DNA of 29,248 nt from a virus: positions 1 through 29,248 of the IMG/VR virus record IMGVR_UViG_3300043464_002127, one strand, 5' to 3'. The number at the start of each line of letters is the position of its first letter. Position 1 is the first letter of the stretch. Positions 15,142-21,399 of the stretch are shown one piece after another. Both the position numbers and the translations under genes were made by a program. Under the pieces are notes generated by a model. It worked only from the letters and a program-made list of their open reading frames with translations, did not search any database and was not told the DNA's origin.

Positions 15142-15542
15142 GCGGCACCCTGCCCCCAGCCCCCTTCGGTTTGACGATCCGCCAAAACGCGGACGGGTCG
15201 TGGTCGTATCGAGTCGCCCCCCACGCATGGCGCCCAATGCCCGCCCCGCAGACTGCTGCGCCGTGGGAGGTGCTAGAGCCTGCAGCACCAGCGCCGACAA
15301 CCGGCACAGCGATGACCACCCCCAATTCACTAAGCCCCGCAGCGCAGGCGGTGAAGTTCGCAGCCGGAGAGGCCTTCTGGGACTGGGACAACGCGCAGCC
15401 CAAGGACCCCCAGGAAATCGCAGCATTCTTGATCCGCCGCCTTGTGATCCTGCACGGCAAACCTACGCCAGGCGGCTCCGTCATCCTGAGCGGGGATGAT
15501 CTGCTTGCCATCGCCACCGAACTGGAGGGGGCCAATGTCTGA
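15138..15542 (+). CDS. Unknown phage protein (134 aa)
   Basis: Begins MSGTLPPAPFGLTIRQNADG. The first 40 residues look like a small beta domain (G-S-W-S-Y-R-V-A-P-H-A-W), followed by a Pro/Ala linker and a helical part starting near M59 (M-T-T-P-N-S-L-S-P-A-A-Q-A-V) that ends D-L-L-A-I-A-T-E-L-E. The internal ATG at 15312 could start a separate shorter protein. The C-terminal coding sequence repeats 20 bases of the preceding gene's end. ATGA start overlap supports translation. No family recognised. Confidence 0.55.
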   Translation: MSGTLPPAPFGLTIRQNADGSWSYRVAPHAWRPMPAPQTAAPWEVLEPAAPAPTTGTAMTTPNSLSPAAQAVKFAAGEAFWDWDNAQPKDPQEIAAFLIRRLVILHGKPTPGGSVILSGDDLLAIATELEGANV

Positions 15543-15738
15543 TCCCACCTTCTCCGACCGACTGGCCCTGGCTGCGTGCCCCGTATCAATGGCTCAATCG
15601 AACCCCACAACTGCCACCCCAATGTCAAACCCTAAACCGCCCGAATGGGATGAACTAAGCCAAGACACTCTGATTTTCTTTACCCTAAAACATGACCACC
15701 CCCGCGCTTTGCTTCCAGGCTCGCCCCTTTGGGGATGA
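15535..15738 (+). CDS. Small unknown protein (67 aa)
   Basis: MSDPTFSDRLALAACPVSMA and continuing to P-G-S-P-L-W-G. Overlaps the preceding gene by 8 bases and the next by 47. It has two further in-frame ATGs (M19, M30), so the real protein may be shorter. The segment P-K-P-P-E-W-D-E-L-S-Q-D-T-L-I-F-F-T-L is the most protein-like part. No function suggested. Confidence 0.4.
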   Translation: MSDPTFSDRLALAACPVSMAQSNPTTATPMSNPKPPEWDELSQDTLIFFTLKHDHPRALLPGSPLWG

Positions 15739-15976
15739 GTACGTCGGCTATGTGTTTACGGAAACCAGGGGCCAGGCCAAAGCGTTGGCCATGCAATCCG
15801 ATCCCGGCAACTCACCGCCATACTTGGCCGAAGACTTTACGCAATGGTCAGTTCGCCGCTGGCAGCAGCTAGACGGTCGGCTGCCGGCAGGCGCTGCCTT
15901 GTGGTGCCCGCAGGACGTGCCAGATGGCAGCGGTATTGATCCGGTTGCTCTGTGGACTGACTTTTCTTTTGCCTAA
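15692..15976 (+). CDS. Unknown phage protein (94 aa)
   Basis: MTTPALCFQARPFGDEYVGY, then V-F-T-E-T-R-G-Q-A-K-A-L-A-M-Q, and a C-terminal half with W-S-V-R-R-W-Q-Q-L-D-G-R. The early strand-helix pattern (Y-V-x-F-T-E-T-R-G-Q-A-K) is like that of many small phage proteins resembling ferredoxin-like or beta-grasp modules, but no family is recognised. The 3' end overlaps the next gene whichever start is used there. Confidence 0.5.
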   Translation: MTTPALCFQARPFGDEYVGYVFTETRGQAKALAMQSDPGNSPPYLAEDFTQWSVRRWQQLDGRLPAGAALWCPQDVPDGSGIDPVALWTDFSFA

Positions 15977-16493
15977 CCAGAAACGCCCCGGCCGCCCCCG
16001 CAGGCCGGCCGCTTCCAAGCTCCCGCCAGATCCCCCAGATCTCACCCCGCAGGGCCCGCCACCCCCCAGCGGGGATGCAGTGGCAGCGGCCTTGCTCGCC
16101 GTGGCATCCGGCGCCGTGCCGGTCGAGGCGTGGGCGGTTCGCCCTGACGAGCCCCTTGATCGGCAGCAGGTCTGGGCCGGCAACGGCTGGCGGTTTGCGT
16201 TCTGGTGGAAGCTGGGGGTGCTCCACCGCCTGGCAGTGGCACTGGCCCCTGATGGCGGCCGGTGGGAATACGGCTGCGGCCGGTGGCCTGATTGGCTGGC
16301 GGGGCCCGATGCCGTGGTGCTCGATCCAATCCACCACCTACTAGGCCTGGGGCAGCGTGCCCAGCTGCAATCGCGATTGCTGAGCTGTCCGCCGCGGCCA
16401 CGGCCCCCGGGGCCGGAGTATTTCACGCGCCCCTGGCCGTCGCTTGATGAGGTCTTCCCGCCTGACGAGGATTGGTTGGAGCGAGCGAGCTGA
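15969..16493 (+). CDS. Unknown Trp/Pro-rich protein (about 174 aa)
   Basis: Chosen start is TTG at 15969, giving (M)PNQKRPGRPRRPAASKLPPD after an 8-base overlap with the preceding gene; an ATG at 15924 adds 15 residues but overlaps 53 bases. A basic, Pro-rich N-terminus is followed by A-V-A-A-A-L-L-A-V-A-S-G-A-V-P-V-E-A and a Trp-rich central region (W-R-F-A-F-W-W-K-L-G-V-L-H-R-L). The end is acidic. No family recognised. Last gene of the rightward operon before the convergent terminator. Confidence 0.5.
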   Translation: MPNQKRPGRPRRPAASKLPPDPPDLTPQGPPPPSGDAVAAALLAVASGAVPVEAWAVRPDEPLDRQQVWAGNGWRFAFWWKLGVLHRLAVALAPDGGRWEYGCGRWPDWLAGPDAVVLDPIHHLLGLGQRAQLQSRLLSCPPRPRPPGPEYFTRPWPSLDEVFPPDEDWLERAS

Positions 16494-16506
16494 AGGGGTG
16501 GCCATG

Positions 16507-16528
16507 AAAAAGCCCCCGGATGGGGGGC
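16507..16528 (-). terminator. Intrinsic terminator for the leftward genes
   Basis: On the minus strand: GCCCCC, 5-base loop, GGGGGC followed by TTTTT. The 6-bp GC-only stem (16512-16517 with 16523-16528) plus the U tract at 16511-16507 is a good rho-independent terminator. It lies downstream of the minus-strand cluster that ends at 16547. On the plus strand it lacks a T tract, so it is directional. Confidence 0.75.
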
Positions 16529-16546
16529 GGTGTGGTCAGGCTGGGG

Positions 16547-16744
16547 TCAGGCATCAGCCGGCACCACGCGCAGATCAGCCAAGGGCCACCCAAAGAAGGG
16601 GGCTAGCCGCTTCATTTCGCTCAATGCCTGGGTTTCGGTGTCCCAGGTGCGCCCGCGTAAGCCGGATGGCACCGAGTAGTCGTTCCAGTCCAGGATCTTG
16701 CCACCCAAAAGGCGGGCCTGGATTTTGAATCTGGGGTCAGGCAT
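16547..16744 (-). CDS. Small unknown protein (65 aa)
   Basis: MPDPRFKIQARLLGGKILDW and then N-D-Y-S-V-P-S-G-L-R-G-R-T-W-D-T-E-T-Q-A-L-S-E-M. Reads as a compact alpha/beta domain; last gene of the minus-strand cluster before the terminator. A longer in-frame reading from 16819 would run through most of the preceding ORF and is less likely. Overlaps the upstream ORF by 8 bases. Function unknown. Confidence 0.5.
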   Translation of the reverse strand: MPDPRFKIQARLLGGKILDWNDYSVPSGLRGRTWDTETQALSEMKRLAPFFGWPLADLRVVPADA

Positions 16745-16988
16745 CGACCGGCACCTTCTTGACGCGCAGGGTCCCTCCGCAAAGCCTGATGGCCCGATTA
16801 AGAATCTGCTTCCCACCATGCATCACGCGAACGCCACCACTTGTGGCAATGCCGCATGATTCTTTTGCAGCCATCTTGGCCAGGCCCTGGCTCTGTGGGC
16901 CGGTTGGCATCGGTTGAGTTGAATGGCCTGGCCCGAAATAGGGAAACTCTCGACCAGCGGTGATCTTCGGCCGATCTTTTGCTGTCAA
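16737..16988 (-). CDS. Unknown ORF, possibly the 3' part of a frameshifted gene
   Basis: Begins at TTG (TTG-ACA-GCA-AAA). It contains G-R-E-F-P-Y-F-G-P-G, then A-A-K-E-S-C-G-I-A-T-S-G-G-V-R-V-M-H and L-R-V-K-K-V-P-V-D-A. The frame is open well upstream of this start, and it follows the ORF at 16798-17076 in the +1 frame. Joining the two at an A6 run (17002-17007) would give a single protein of about 113 residues. See the separate finding. Function unknown. Confidence 0.4.
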   Translation of the reverse strand: MTAKDRPKITAGREFPYFGPGHSTQPMPTGPQSQGLAKMAAKESCGIATSGGVRVMHGGKQILNRAIRLCGGTLRVKKVPVDA

Positions 16989-17076
16989 AAGATTGAGCTT
17001 CTTTTTTGTTAGCGAAAAGCCAGATGGCTTGTTGCTCTTCGACGCAATAAATGGGCTGGGCAGTGGTGGCGGTCAT
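16798..17076 (-). CDS. Unknown ORF, possibly the 5' part of a frameshifted gene
   Basis: MTATTAQPIYCVEEQQAIWL, then F-A-N-K-K. The first 25 residues look like genuine protein (strand Y-C-V-E-E-Q-Q-A-I-W-L-F), while the remainder in this frame is Arg/Ser/Trp-rich and looks like out-of-frame translation. This is why a shift at the A6 run, into the frame used by 16737-16988, is suspected. The ATG at 17076 fits a start downstream of the 17140-17448 gene. Confidence 0.4.
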   Translation of the reverse strand: MTATTAQPIYCVEEQQAIWLFANKKEAQSFDSKRSAEDHRWSRVSLFRARPFNSTDANRPTEPGPGQDGCKRIMRHCHKWWRSRDAWWEADS

Positions 17077-17139
17077 GGCCGTAGGTTGAATGGCGATGGT
17101 GGATAGGTTGCCGGGATAAGCCCCCGGCGGGCAGAAGAG

Positions 17140-17448
17140 TCAGAGGCTGAAGTAAAAGCCGGTCAAATCTTCACAGGTCCGCTTCAGGTCTTCGGCATAG
17201 ATTCCAGGAAGTGACAGCACCTCGGGGCAAGAAAAGGTCTTCCGGTTGTACTTGAAGCCCTGGAGGTCGTAGAGGTCAGTGCCTTCGTTGTAGCTGACCT
17301 TCAGGTGGGTGATCTTCTTGGCGCCTGCTTGCTTCTTGAAGACCAGCGTGGCGGCTGCGTTGTCGGTGACGATCTGGGCGCCGGTCATGGCGCTGATTTT
17401 CGAGGCGCCGCCCATTTGGTTGAGAAGGGTTTCGGTGGCGGTTGTCAT
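17140..17448 (-). CDS. Small phage/plasmid family protein with M-T-G-A motif (102 aa)
   Basis: MTTATETLLNQMGGASKISA and then M-T-G-A-Q-I-V-T-D-N-A-A-A-T-L-V-F-K-K. Ends with D-L-K-R-T-C-E-D-L-T-G-F-Y-F-S-L. This layout (I-L-N-Q-L-G-G start, M-T-G-A, then strand L-x-F-K, a K-V-x-Y/L strand, Y-D-L segment, and helix ending T-G-L-Y) is one I recall from a widespread small phage protein family of unknown function. The first half would be a helix-strand unit. A copy of the 59-bp repeated element lies 53 bases upstream of the start, which suggests its own promoter. Confidence 0.7.
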   Translation of the reverse strand: MTTATETLLNQMGGASKISAMTGAQIVTDNAAATLVFKKQAGAKKITHLKVSYNEGTDLYDLQGFKYNRKTFSCPEVLSLPGIYAEDLKRTCEDLTGFYFSL

Positions 17449-17500
17449 GGCTGGCTGGTTGCGGTGGTAACGGCTCGGGACTCCCCTTGCCTGTCCCCAT

Positions 17501-17559
17501 AATGTAATCCGTAGATAACGCCCCAGCGCCTTGAGGTTGTGACGCTTTACGGATTGTCA
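17501..17559 (-). promoter_or_regulatory. 59-bp repeated element, copy A
   Basis: Shares its first 22 bases (AATGTAATCCGTAGATAACG plus CC, plus-strand reading) exactly with 18368-18389. Its last part (TGTGACGCTTTACGGATT plus GTCA) matches 18405-18426 with two differences. Both copies are 59 bases long and end 46-53 bases upstream of a minus-strand start codon. An inverted repeat AATCCGTA...TACGGATT is perfect in this copy. Interpreted as a shared promoter/operator; the stop codon of the zinc-ribbon gene lies inside it. Confidence 0.5.
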
Positions 17560-17810
17560 CCTTTGCCCTTTGCCTTCTGCCGCTGGCGATGCTCCCACAC
17601 CAACCGGGCCACTGTTGCTCGGCCCTCTGGGGTTTTGCGGGCACACTCCCGACAGATGCGGCCATGGGCTCCGGTGTGACGCCGGCCGCAGCCTTCGCAC
17701 AGGAATCGCCGGCCGCCTGGCGCCAGGCCCGCCTTGCGCTGGCGGTAGAGGCGCTGGCGTTGGGCTGCGGGGCTGGGGTCTGGGGTGCTGGGGGTGCTGG
17801 GGTCAGGCAT
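17547..17810 (-). CDS. Zinc-ribbon protein (87 aa)
   Basis: MPDPSTPSTPDPSPAAQRQR and then L-Y-R-Q-R-K-A-G-L. A C-E-G-C-G-R-R-H-T-G-A-H-G-R-I-C-R-E-C pattern (two CxxC, residues about 37-55) would bind one zinc ion, with Arg-rich flanks suitable for nucleic acid binding and a very basic C-terminus (R-Q-R-Q-K-A-K-G-K-G). A longer reading from 17846 enters the membrane-protein gene. The start overlaps the preceding stop by one base (TGATG). Probably a small DNA- or RNA-binding regulator; no named family. Confidence 0.6.
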   Translation of the reverse strand: MPDPSTPSTPDPSPAAQRQRLYRQRKAGLAPGGRRFLCEGCGRRHTGAHGRICRECARKTPEGRATVARLVWEHRQRQKAKGKGDNP

Positions 17811-18322
17811 CACTCGACCACCGTCCAGCCGTAGCGGCGGGCCCATTCAGAAAGGCGGGCCCATTCGGCTTGAGGGATGCCGGGAACATGCAGCTCTAGG
17901 ACATGAGCCCTGGCAGCGTTCGGCTGCTGGGTCAGCCTGGCCTTCAGCCAGGCCCATTGCGACTGTTTTGCTTGGGGCGTGGCGCCCCGATCCACCAGCC
18001 CCCAGGCCGCTGCCAGGGTGGCGGTGATCGGCGCCAGTGCCGCGATCGGTTGAGCGGAAAGCCGCCGCGCCGAGTCGACAGCGAGGGCTTCGATCTGCTG
18101 CCGGCACCAGGCCCCGGCCGTGTAGGTGGTGGCCACCGCTGTGACCAGCGCCGCGGCGATCTGCTGGCGATGGCGCCAGAGCCAGAGGCCCCCGGCTGCC
18201 AGTGCCAGGGCTGCGAGTTGCAGCAGGAGGGGGGCGATGCGTGCCGCCGCAGTGGCGGGGGCAAGGGTTCGATTTGGGGTCATGGGATTGGGGGGGGGAG
18301 TGTGTGCGTCGTCGAAGTCCAT
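17810..18322 (-). CDS. Membrane protein of unknown function (170 aa)
   Basis: From MDFDDAHTPPPNPMTPNRTL. A hydrophobic helix (residues about 28-47, A-P-L-L-L-Q-L-A-A-L-A-L-A-A-G-G-L-W-L-W) and a second Ala-rich stretch (A-L-V-T-A-V-A-T-T-Y-T) suggest one or two membrane spans. The C-terminal half is soluble and helical with several Trp (W-A-R-L-S-E-W-A-R-R-Y-G-W-T). A holin role is conceivable from size and hydrophobicity but unsupported, and a further in-frame ATG (18283) would shorten it. The 59-bp element copy B sits 46 bases upstream of this start; the alternative start at 18391 lies inside that element. Confidence 0.55.
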   Translation of the reverse strand: MDFDDAHTPPPNPMTPNRTLAPATAAARIAPLLLQLAALALAAGGLWLWRHRQQIAAALVTAVATTYTAGAWCRQQIEALAVDSARRLSAQPIAALAPITATLAAAWGLVDRGATPQAKQSQWAWLKARLTQQPNAARAHVLELHVPGIPQAEWARLSEWARRYGWTVVE

Positions 18323-18367
18323 GGCGCGAGAGCGATTGGATCCGGGGATCTCCACCCCGGTGAACAG

Positions 18368-18426
18368 AATGTAATCCGTAGATAACGCCATCGGGCTCTA
18401 GTGGTGTGACGGTTTCCGGATTGTCA
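18368..18426 (-). promoter_or_regulatory. 59-bp repeated element, copy B
   Basis: Second copy of the element at 17501-17559; the first 22 bases are identical, the central 15 differ, and the final 22 match with two differences. The inverted repeat has one mismatch here (TTCCGGATT). It lies in the divergent region 18323-18542 upstream of the leftward membrane-protein gene, next to a 4 x 10-bp direct repeat. Probable promoter/operator shared by two leftward transcripts. Confidence 0.5.
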
Positions 18427-18445
18427 TGGGTTGGGGTTGTTTCGT

Positions 18446-18485
18446 GGCAGATCACGGCAGATCACGGCAGATCATGGCAGATCAT
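18446..18485. repeat. Four tandem 10-bp repeats (iteron/operator-like)
   Basis: Unit GGCAGATCAC occurs four times end to end (18446-18455, 18456-18465, 18466-18475, 18476-18485), the last two ending in T. The 10-bp spacing is one helical turn, so a protein could bind the same face repeatedly. It is located between divergent genes starting at 18322 (minus) and 18543 (plus), beside the 59-bp element. A TATGTT at 18488-18493 directly after the array could be a -10 box for the rightward operon. Confidence 0.7.
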
Positions 18486-18542
18486 GGTATGTTCTGGAGA
18501 CGGGCGCAAACCGCGCTCACTCACCCCTCCTCCTATGGATCG

Positions 18543-18785
18543 ATGATCAGCGACCCTCGACACCGGTTGCTATTGAAACGAGCGATCGACGCTCAGACAG
18601 TAGTAGCCGATGAACTGCAATCGGCTTTTAATGCCCGAATGGCCTTGGTGCCTGGGCACCCACAACGGCTTGAAACTGTGGACCTGTTTCGCGATTGGAA
18701 GGCGCTTGAAACCTTGATCTCTGGCGCCCATGACCTACTCGGCAAGGCCAGCGCCGTCACGCTGCATGGAGGTGCGCAGCCATGA
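18543..18785 (+). CDS. Small unknown protein (80 aa)
   Basis: MISDPRHRLLLKRAIDAQTV followed by V-A-D-E-L-Q-S-A-F-N-A-R-M-A-L. A mostly helical protein, first gene of the rightward recombination operon. The further upstream ATG at 18426 would translate the 10-bp repeat array, so 18543 is preferred. Its stop overlaps the next start as ATGA. No family recognised. Confidence 0.55.
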   Translation: MISDPRHRLLLKRAIDAQTVVADELQSAFNARMALVPGHPQRLETVDLFRDWKALETLISGAHDLLGKASAVTLHGGAQP

Positions 18786-18931
18786 CCCTGCCATTCACCG
18801 GGGCAGTGTTCCTCGCCGGCGTGATCTGCATCGCCTGGATTAGCACAACCCTTCGAGCCCCCCAGGCTATGGCCCCGTTGCCCCAGCCTCTGTTGTTCGA
18901 GCCGCCCCAGCAGGCGGCGCAGCAGCCATGA
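18782..18931 (+). CDS. Single-span membrane microprotein (49 aa)
   Basis: MTLPFTGAVFLAGVICIAWI followed by S-T-T-L-R-A-P-Q. One hydrophobic helix (about residues 5-22) and a Pro/Gln-rich cytoplasmic or periplasmic tail. Overlaps both neighbours as ATGA, strongly suggesting it is translated. Function unknown. Confidence 0.55.
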   Translation: MTLPFTGAVFLAGVICIAWISTTLRAPQAMAPLPQPLLFEPPQQAAQQP

Positions 18932-19269
18932 CCAAGCCCACCCCAAGGCCCCGGCCCGGCCCCGGAATACGGGTCAGCGGTGCGATCTACGACGCCGTCG
19001 GCAACAGCTCGACCGTTTACACGCATCTGTCTGCAGCTGCGTATGAAGCGGTTAAGCAGCTTCAGCAGGAAACCGGCGAACCCTTGGCCGGCGCCTTTCG
19101 CTCCCTGATTTTCAAAGGTGCAAAGTCCCTCGGATTTTCCGATTCGGTTTCGGCCGTGGATGCCCTGGTTGCTGCCAATGGCGGCGCCTCCGATGCCAGG
19201 GCCGTGCACCACTTGGTCCGGCTTGGTGCCGGGCTTGACCCAATTCTTATCAATCCTCCAACGCCATGA
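18928..19269 (+). CDS. Unknown protein with helical DNA-binding-like segment (113 aa)
   Basis: Pro/Arg-rich start (MTKPTPRPRPGPGIRVSGAI), then V-Y-T-H-L-S-A-A-A-Y-E-A-V-K-Q-L-Q-Q-E-T-G-E-P-L-A-G-A-F-R-S-L-I. The strand-helix-helix order V-Y-T-H-L-S ... E-A-V-K-Q-L ... A-F-R-S-L-I is compatible with a ribbon-helix-helix fold of CopG type, followed by a second helical repeat-like unit. ATGA overlaps at both ends. Tentative DNA-binding protein; no partner known. Confidence 0.5.
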   Translation: MTKPTPRPRPGPGIRVSGAIYDAVGNSSTVYTHLSAAAYEAVKQLQQETGEPLAGAFRSLIFKGAKSLGFSDSVSAVDALVAANGGASDARAVHHLVRLGAGLDPILINPPTP

Positions 19270-19607
19270 ATCGACCATCTGATCGTGTAACACTAGCTGA
19301 ATTCTTGGACACCAAACGCATTGACGCGACGATGTATCACCTGGGAGGCCTGCGTGCATCCTGGAGGGCCATGGCCAGGCCCCAGCGGATTGATGCACTG
19401 CGGGCTGCAGCTCTAAGCCTGGGGAACATTGCTGATCGGCAGCTCCCGCCTGGTCAGCGCCGCGCCCGATGCCAAGTCGCTGGATTTGAAAACTGCATTC
19501 TGATGGGGGTCTTGGCCTTGATTGCCTTCACCCTGGCCTACACGGTAGGGGTTGAGCAGGGCCGCGCACGGTGCCCGGTGGGTACTGCTCCGACGGTGGT
19601 GCGATGA
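19266..19607 (+). CDS. Small protein with C-terminal membrane span (113 aa)
   Basis: MNRPSDRVTLAEFLDTKRID. Residues 1-70 are soluble and helical; residues about 76-96 (C-I-L-M-G-V-L-A-L-I-A-F-T-L-A-Y-T-V-G-V) form one membrane helix, followed by a short Arg/Cys-bearing tail. Could be a tail-anchored protein. Stop overlaps the exonuclease start as ATGA. No family recognised. Confidence 0.5.
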   Translation: MNRPSDRVTLAEFLDTKRIDATMYHLGGLRASWRAMARPQRIDALRAAALSLGNIADRQLPPGQRRARCQVAGFENCILMGVLALIAFTLAYTVGVEQGRARCPVGTAPTVVR

Positions 19608-20422
19608 AAATCGCCGACTACCACCGCCACCCAGCTTGGTCACCCACGGCGCTCAAATGCGCCGCAACGGAAACCATGGCGGTATTCAATCACCGGTTTG
19701 GCCCTGGTGCCGCGCCGTTTGTGCCATCTGATGACATGAACAAAGGCAGCCTGGTTGATTGCTTACTGACCCCTCCGTTTCGTATTGACGAGATGTTTGC
19801 TGTCTACGAAAATGTAGACAAGCGCACCAAAGAAGGGAAGGCTAACTGTGCCGAAGCCGCAGAAAAAGGGCTTACCGTTATCAGCTCAGCATGGCTCGCA
19901 AATGCCGAGGCAATTGTCAAAGTTCTCAAAGCTGACCCTGACATCGGTCCGGTCCTGGACAAACTGACCACAGCAGCCAGTCAAGTTCCACACTTTTGGA
20001 ACGATGAAGCCGGCCGCCCTTGTCGGATGCTGCCTGACATCATAACGATTGACGGCTGTCTTTATGATGTCAAAAAAACCCGATCTGCTAAGCAAAAAAA
20101 ATTCTATTGGCAGGCCATGGATTTTGGATATGACTTACAAATGTCACACCTTGATCTTGGCTTTAAGGATAAATACGGTCGCCCCCCCGAAGAGATTGGC
20201 ATCATTGCTTTCGAGTGGGAACCCCCGCACGATTGCACCCTGTTAATCCTCGATCAAGACGACATCGCTCTAGGTCTTGAAAAACGCGAGGAAGCCTTCC
20301 GCCGTATTGCTGAATGCCAGGCCGCTGGTATCTGGCCTAGTTATGGGCGGCAAGCATTCAAGCCCGAACGCGCCAGCGTTGCGCCATTGACCATTGATCC
20401 CGATTCCATCGAACTTTTCTGA
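19604..20422 (+). CDS. RecE-like / PD-(D/E)XK exonuclease
   Basis: 272 residues from MKIADYHRHPAWSPTALKCA. The catalytic core follows the PD-(D/E)XK scheme of the RecE C-terminal and DUF3799 (PDDEXK) nucleases: C-R-M-L-P-D-I-I-T-I-D-G with Asp145, then Y-D-V-K-K-T-R with Asp155, Lys157 and Lys158, and D-F-G-Y-D-L-Q-M-S-H-L around 173-183, the usual Q-x(n)-Y helix. The upstream S-P-T-A-L-K and G-S-L-V-D-C-L-L-T-P elements are also family-like. It would resect double-strand ends to give 3' single strands for the RecT-like protein encoded immediately downstream (overlap of one base). DNA is AT-richer than the flanking genes. The upstream in-frame start at 19571 overlaps the previous gene and is rejected. 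Confidence 0.85.
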   Translation: MKIADYHRHPAWSPTALKCAATETMAVFNHRFGPGAAPFVPSDDMNKGSLVDCLLTPPFRIDEMFAVYENVDKRTKEGKANCAEAAEKGLTVISSAWLANAEAIVKVLKADPDIGPVLDKLTTAASQVPHFWNDEAGRPCRMLPDIITIDGCLYDVKKTRSAKQKKFYWQAMDFGYDLQMSHLDLGFKDKYGRPPEEIGIIAFEWEPPHDCTLLILDQDDIALGLEKREEAFRRIAECQAAGIWPSYGRQAFKPERASVAPLTIDPDSIELF

Positions 20423-21369
20423 TGACTTCCTCGGCACTTGCAACACGCGACGACAGCGACGACCTAAAGGTATTTTCCCCAAGCGGGTTTGAACTTGCCC
20501 AGCGAATAGCCAAATCCTTGGCATCATCAACTTTGGTGCCAAAGATTTACCAAGGCCAGGAGGGCTTGGCTAATTGCATGATTGCATTGGAGCTTGCCAG
20601 CAGGCTAAAAGTTTCTCCAATGGTGGTCATGCAAAACATGGTTCCCATCAATGGGCGGCCATCATGGAGTAGTCAATACCTGATTGCCACGGTAAACGCT
20701 TGTGGCAGGTTTTCGCCTTTGCGCTATATCTTTGATAACGAAGACGCACCTACCTCATGTTATTGCGAAGCCAGGGACCTTGCCTCTGGCGAGGTCCTGA
20801 AGGGTGAAAAAATCACCATCGCCATGGCCAAGGCTGAAGGTTGGTACAGCCGCAATGGCAGCAAGTGGCAAACGATGCCCGGCCAAATGCTGCGGTATCG
20901 CGCCGCGTCATGGTGGCAGGGGGTCTACTGCCCAGAGCTGTCGCGGGGGCTTCCCACGCAGGAGGAAGCCATCGACGTAGAGGCGGTCGCCGTGGCTGAG
21001 GTACCAGCGGCAGCTATTGCCCCTGCAGTCCCCGCCCCCCTGACGCACCGCGCCGAGGAGGTGGTTGAAGCCCTCACCACTGAACCAGAGCCCCCAGCCT
21101 CAACTAGCTCCCCGGATTTAGGGCCCAGCACCCTGACCTTGGAGGCCACCAGCGGCCCGGAACAGCCCGCCCCGGCCGTCGAACCTGGCACGGCTGAGCG
21201 GCTGCCGGTGGGGCGAACCATCGTGGCTGCCGACCCCCAGCCAGCACCCGCGCCCGCACCTGCAGCCCCTGCACCCGGCCGACGGTCCGCCGCCCCCGCC
21301 CCAGTCCGCAGGCCCGGTCATGCCGCCGCACCTGCCGCCGAGGCCCCAATCCCTGGCCTGGTTGATTGA
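20422..21369 (+). CDS. recT: RecT-like single-strand annealing protein
   Basis: 315 residues. The folded part (about 15-185) carries RecT features: K-I-Y-Q-G-Q-E-G-L-A-N-C-M-I-A-L-E-L-A-S-R-L near 44-64, then V-M-Q-N-M-V-P-I-N-G-R-P-S-W-S-S-Q-Y-L-I-A near 72-92, and K-W-Q-T-M-P-G-Q-M-L-R-Y-R-A-A-S-W near 151-168 followed by C-P-E-L-S-R-G-L-P-T-Q-E-E-A. Such proteins anneal ssDNA produced by RecE-type exonucleases. The C-terminal 130 residues are disordered, rich in Ala, Pro and Glu, ending in a basic P-A-P-G-R-R-S-A-A-P-A-P-V-R-R-P stretch, unusual for RecT. Neighbouring exonuclease and SSB genes support the role. Confidence 0.85.
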   Translation: MTSSALATRDDSDDLKVFSPSGFELAQRIAKSLASSTLVPKIYQGQEGLANCMIALELASRLKVSPMVVMQNMVPINGRPSWSSQYLIATVNACGRFSPLRYIFDNEDAPTSCYCEARDLASGEVLKGEKITIAMAKAEGWYSRNGSKWQTMPGQMLRYRAASWWQGVYCPELSRGLPTQEEAIDVEAVAVAEVPAAAIAPAVPAPLTHRAEEVVEALTTEPEPPASTSSPDLGPSTLTLEATSGPEQPAPAVEPGTAERLPVGRTIVAADPQPAPAPAPAAPAPGRRSAAPAPVRRPGHAAAPAAEAPIPGLVD

Positions 21370-21399
21370 TCACTGCCCTATCCCATCGAACCCCCCCCC

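Noticed and set aside
15837-16426. Long minus-strand ORFs opposite the 15969-16493 gene
   Set aside because: Pro/Arg/Ala-rich antisense translation with no motif, and no operon logic on that strand.
17108-17126. GCCGGG...CCCGGC hairpin after the 17140-17448 gene
   Set aside because: No U tract on either strand, so not called a terminator.
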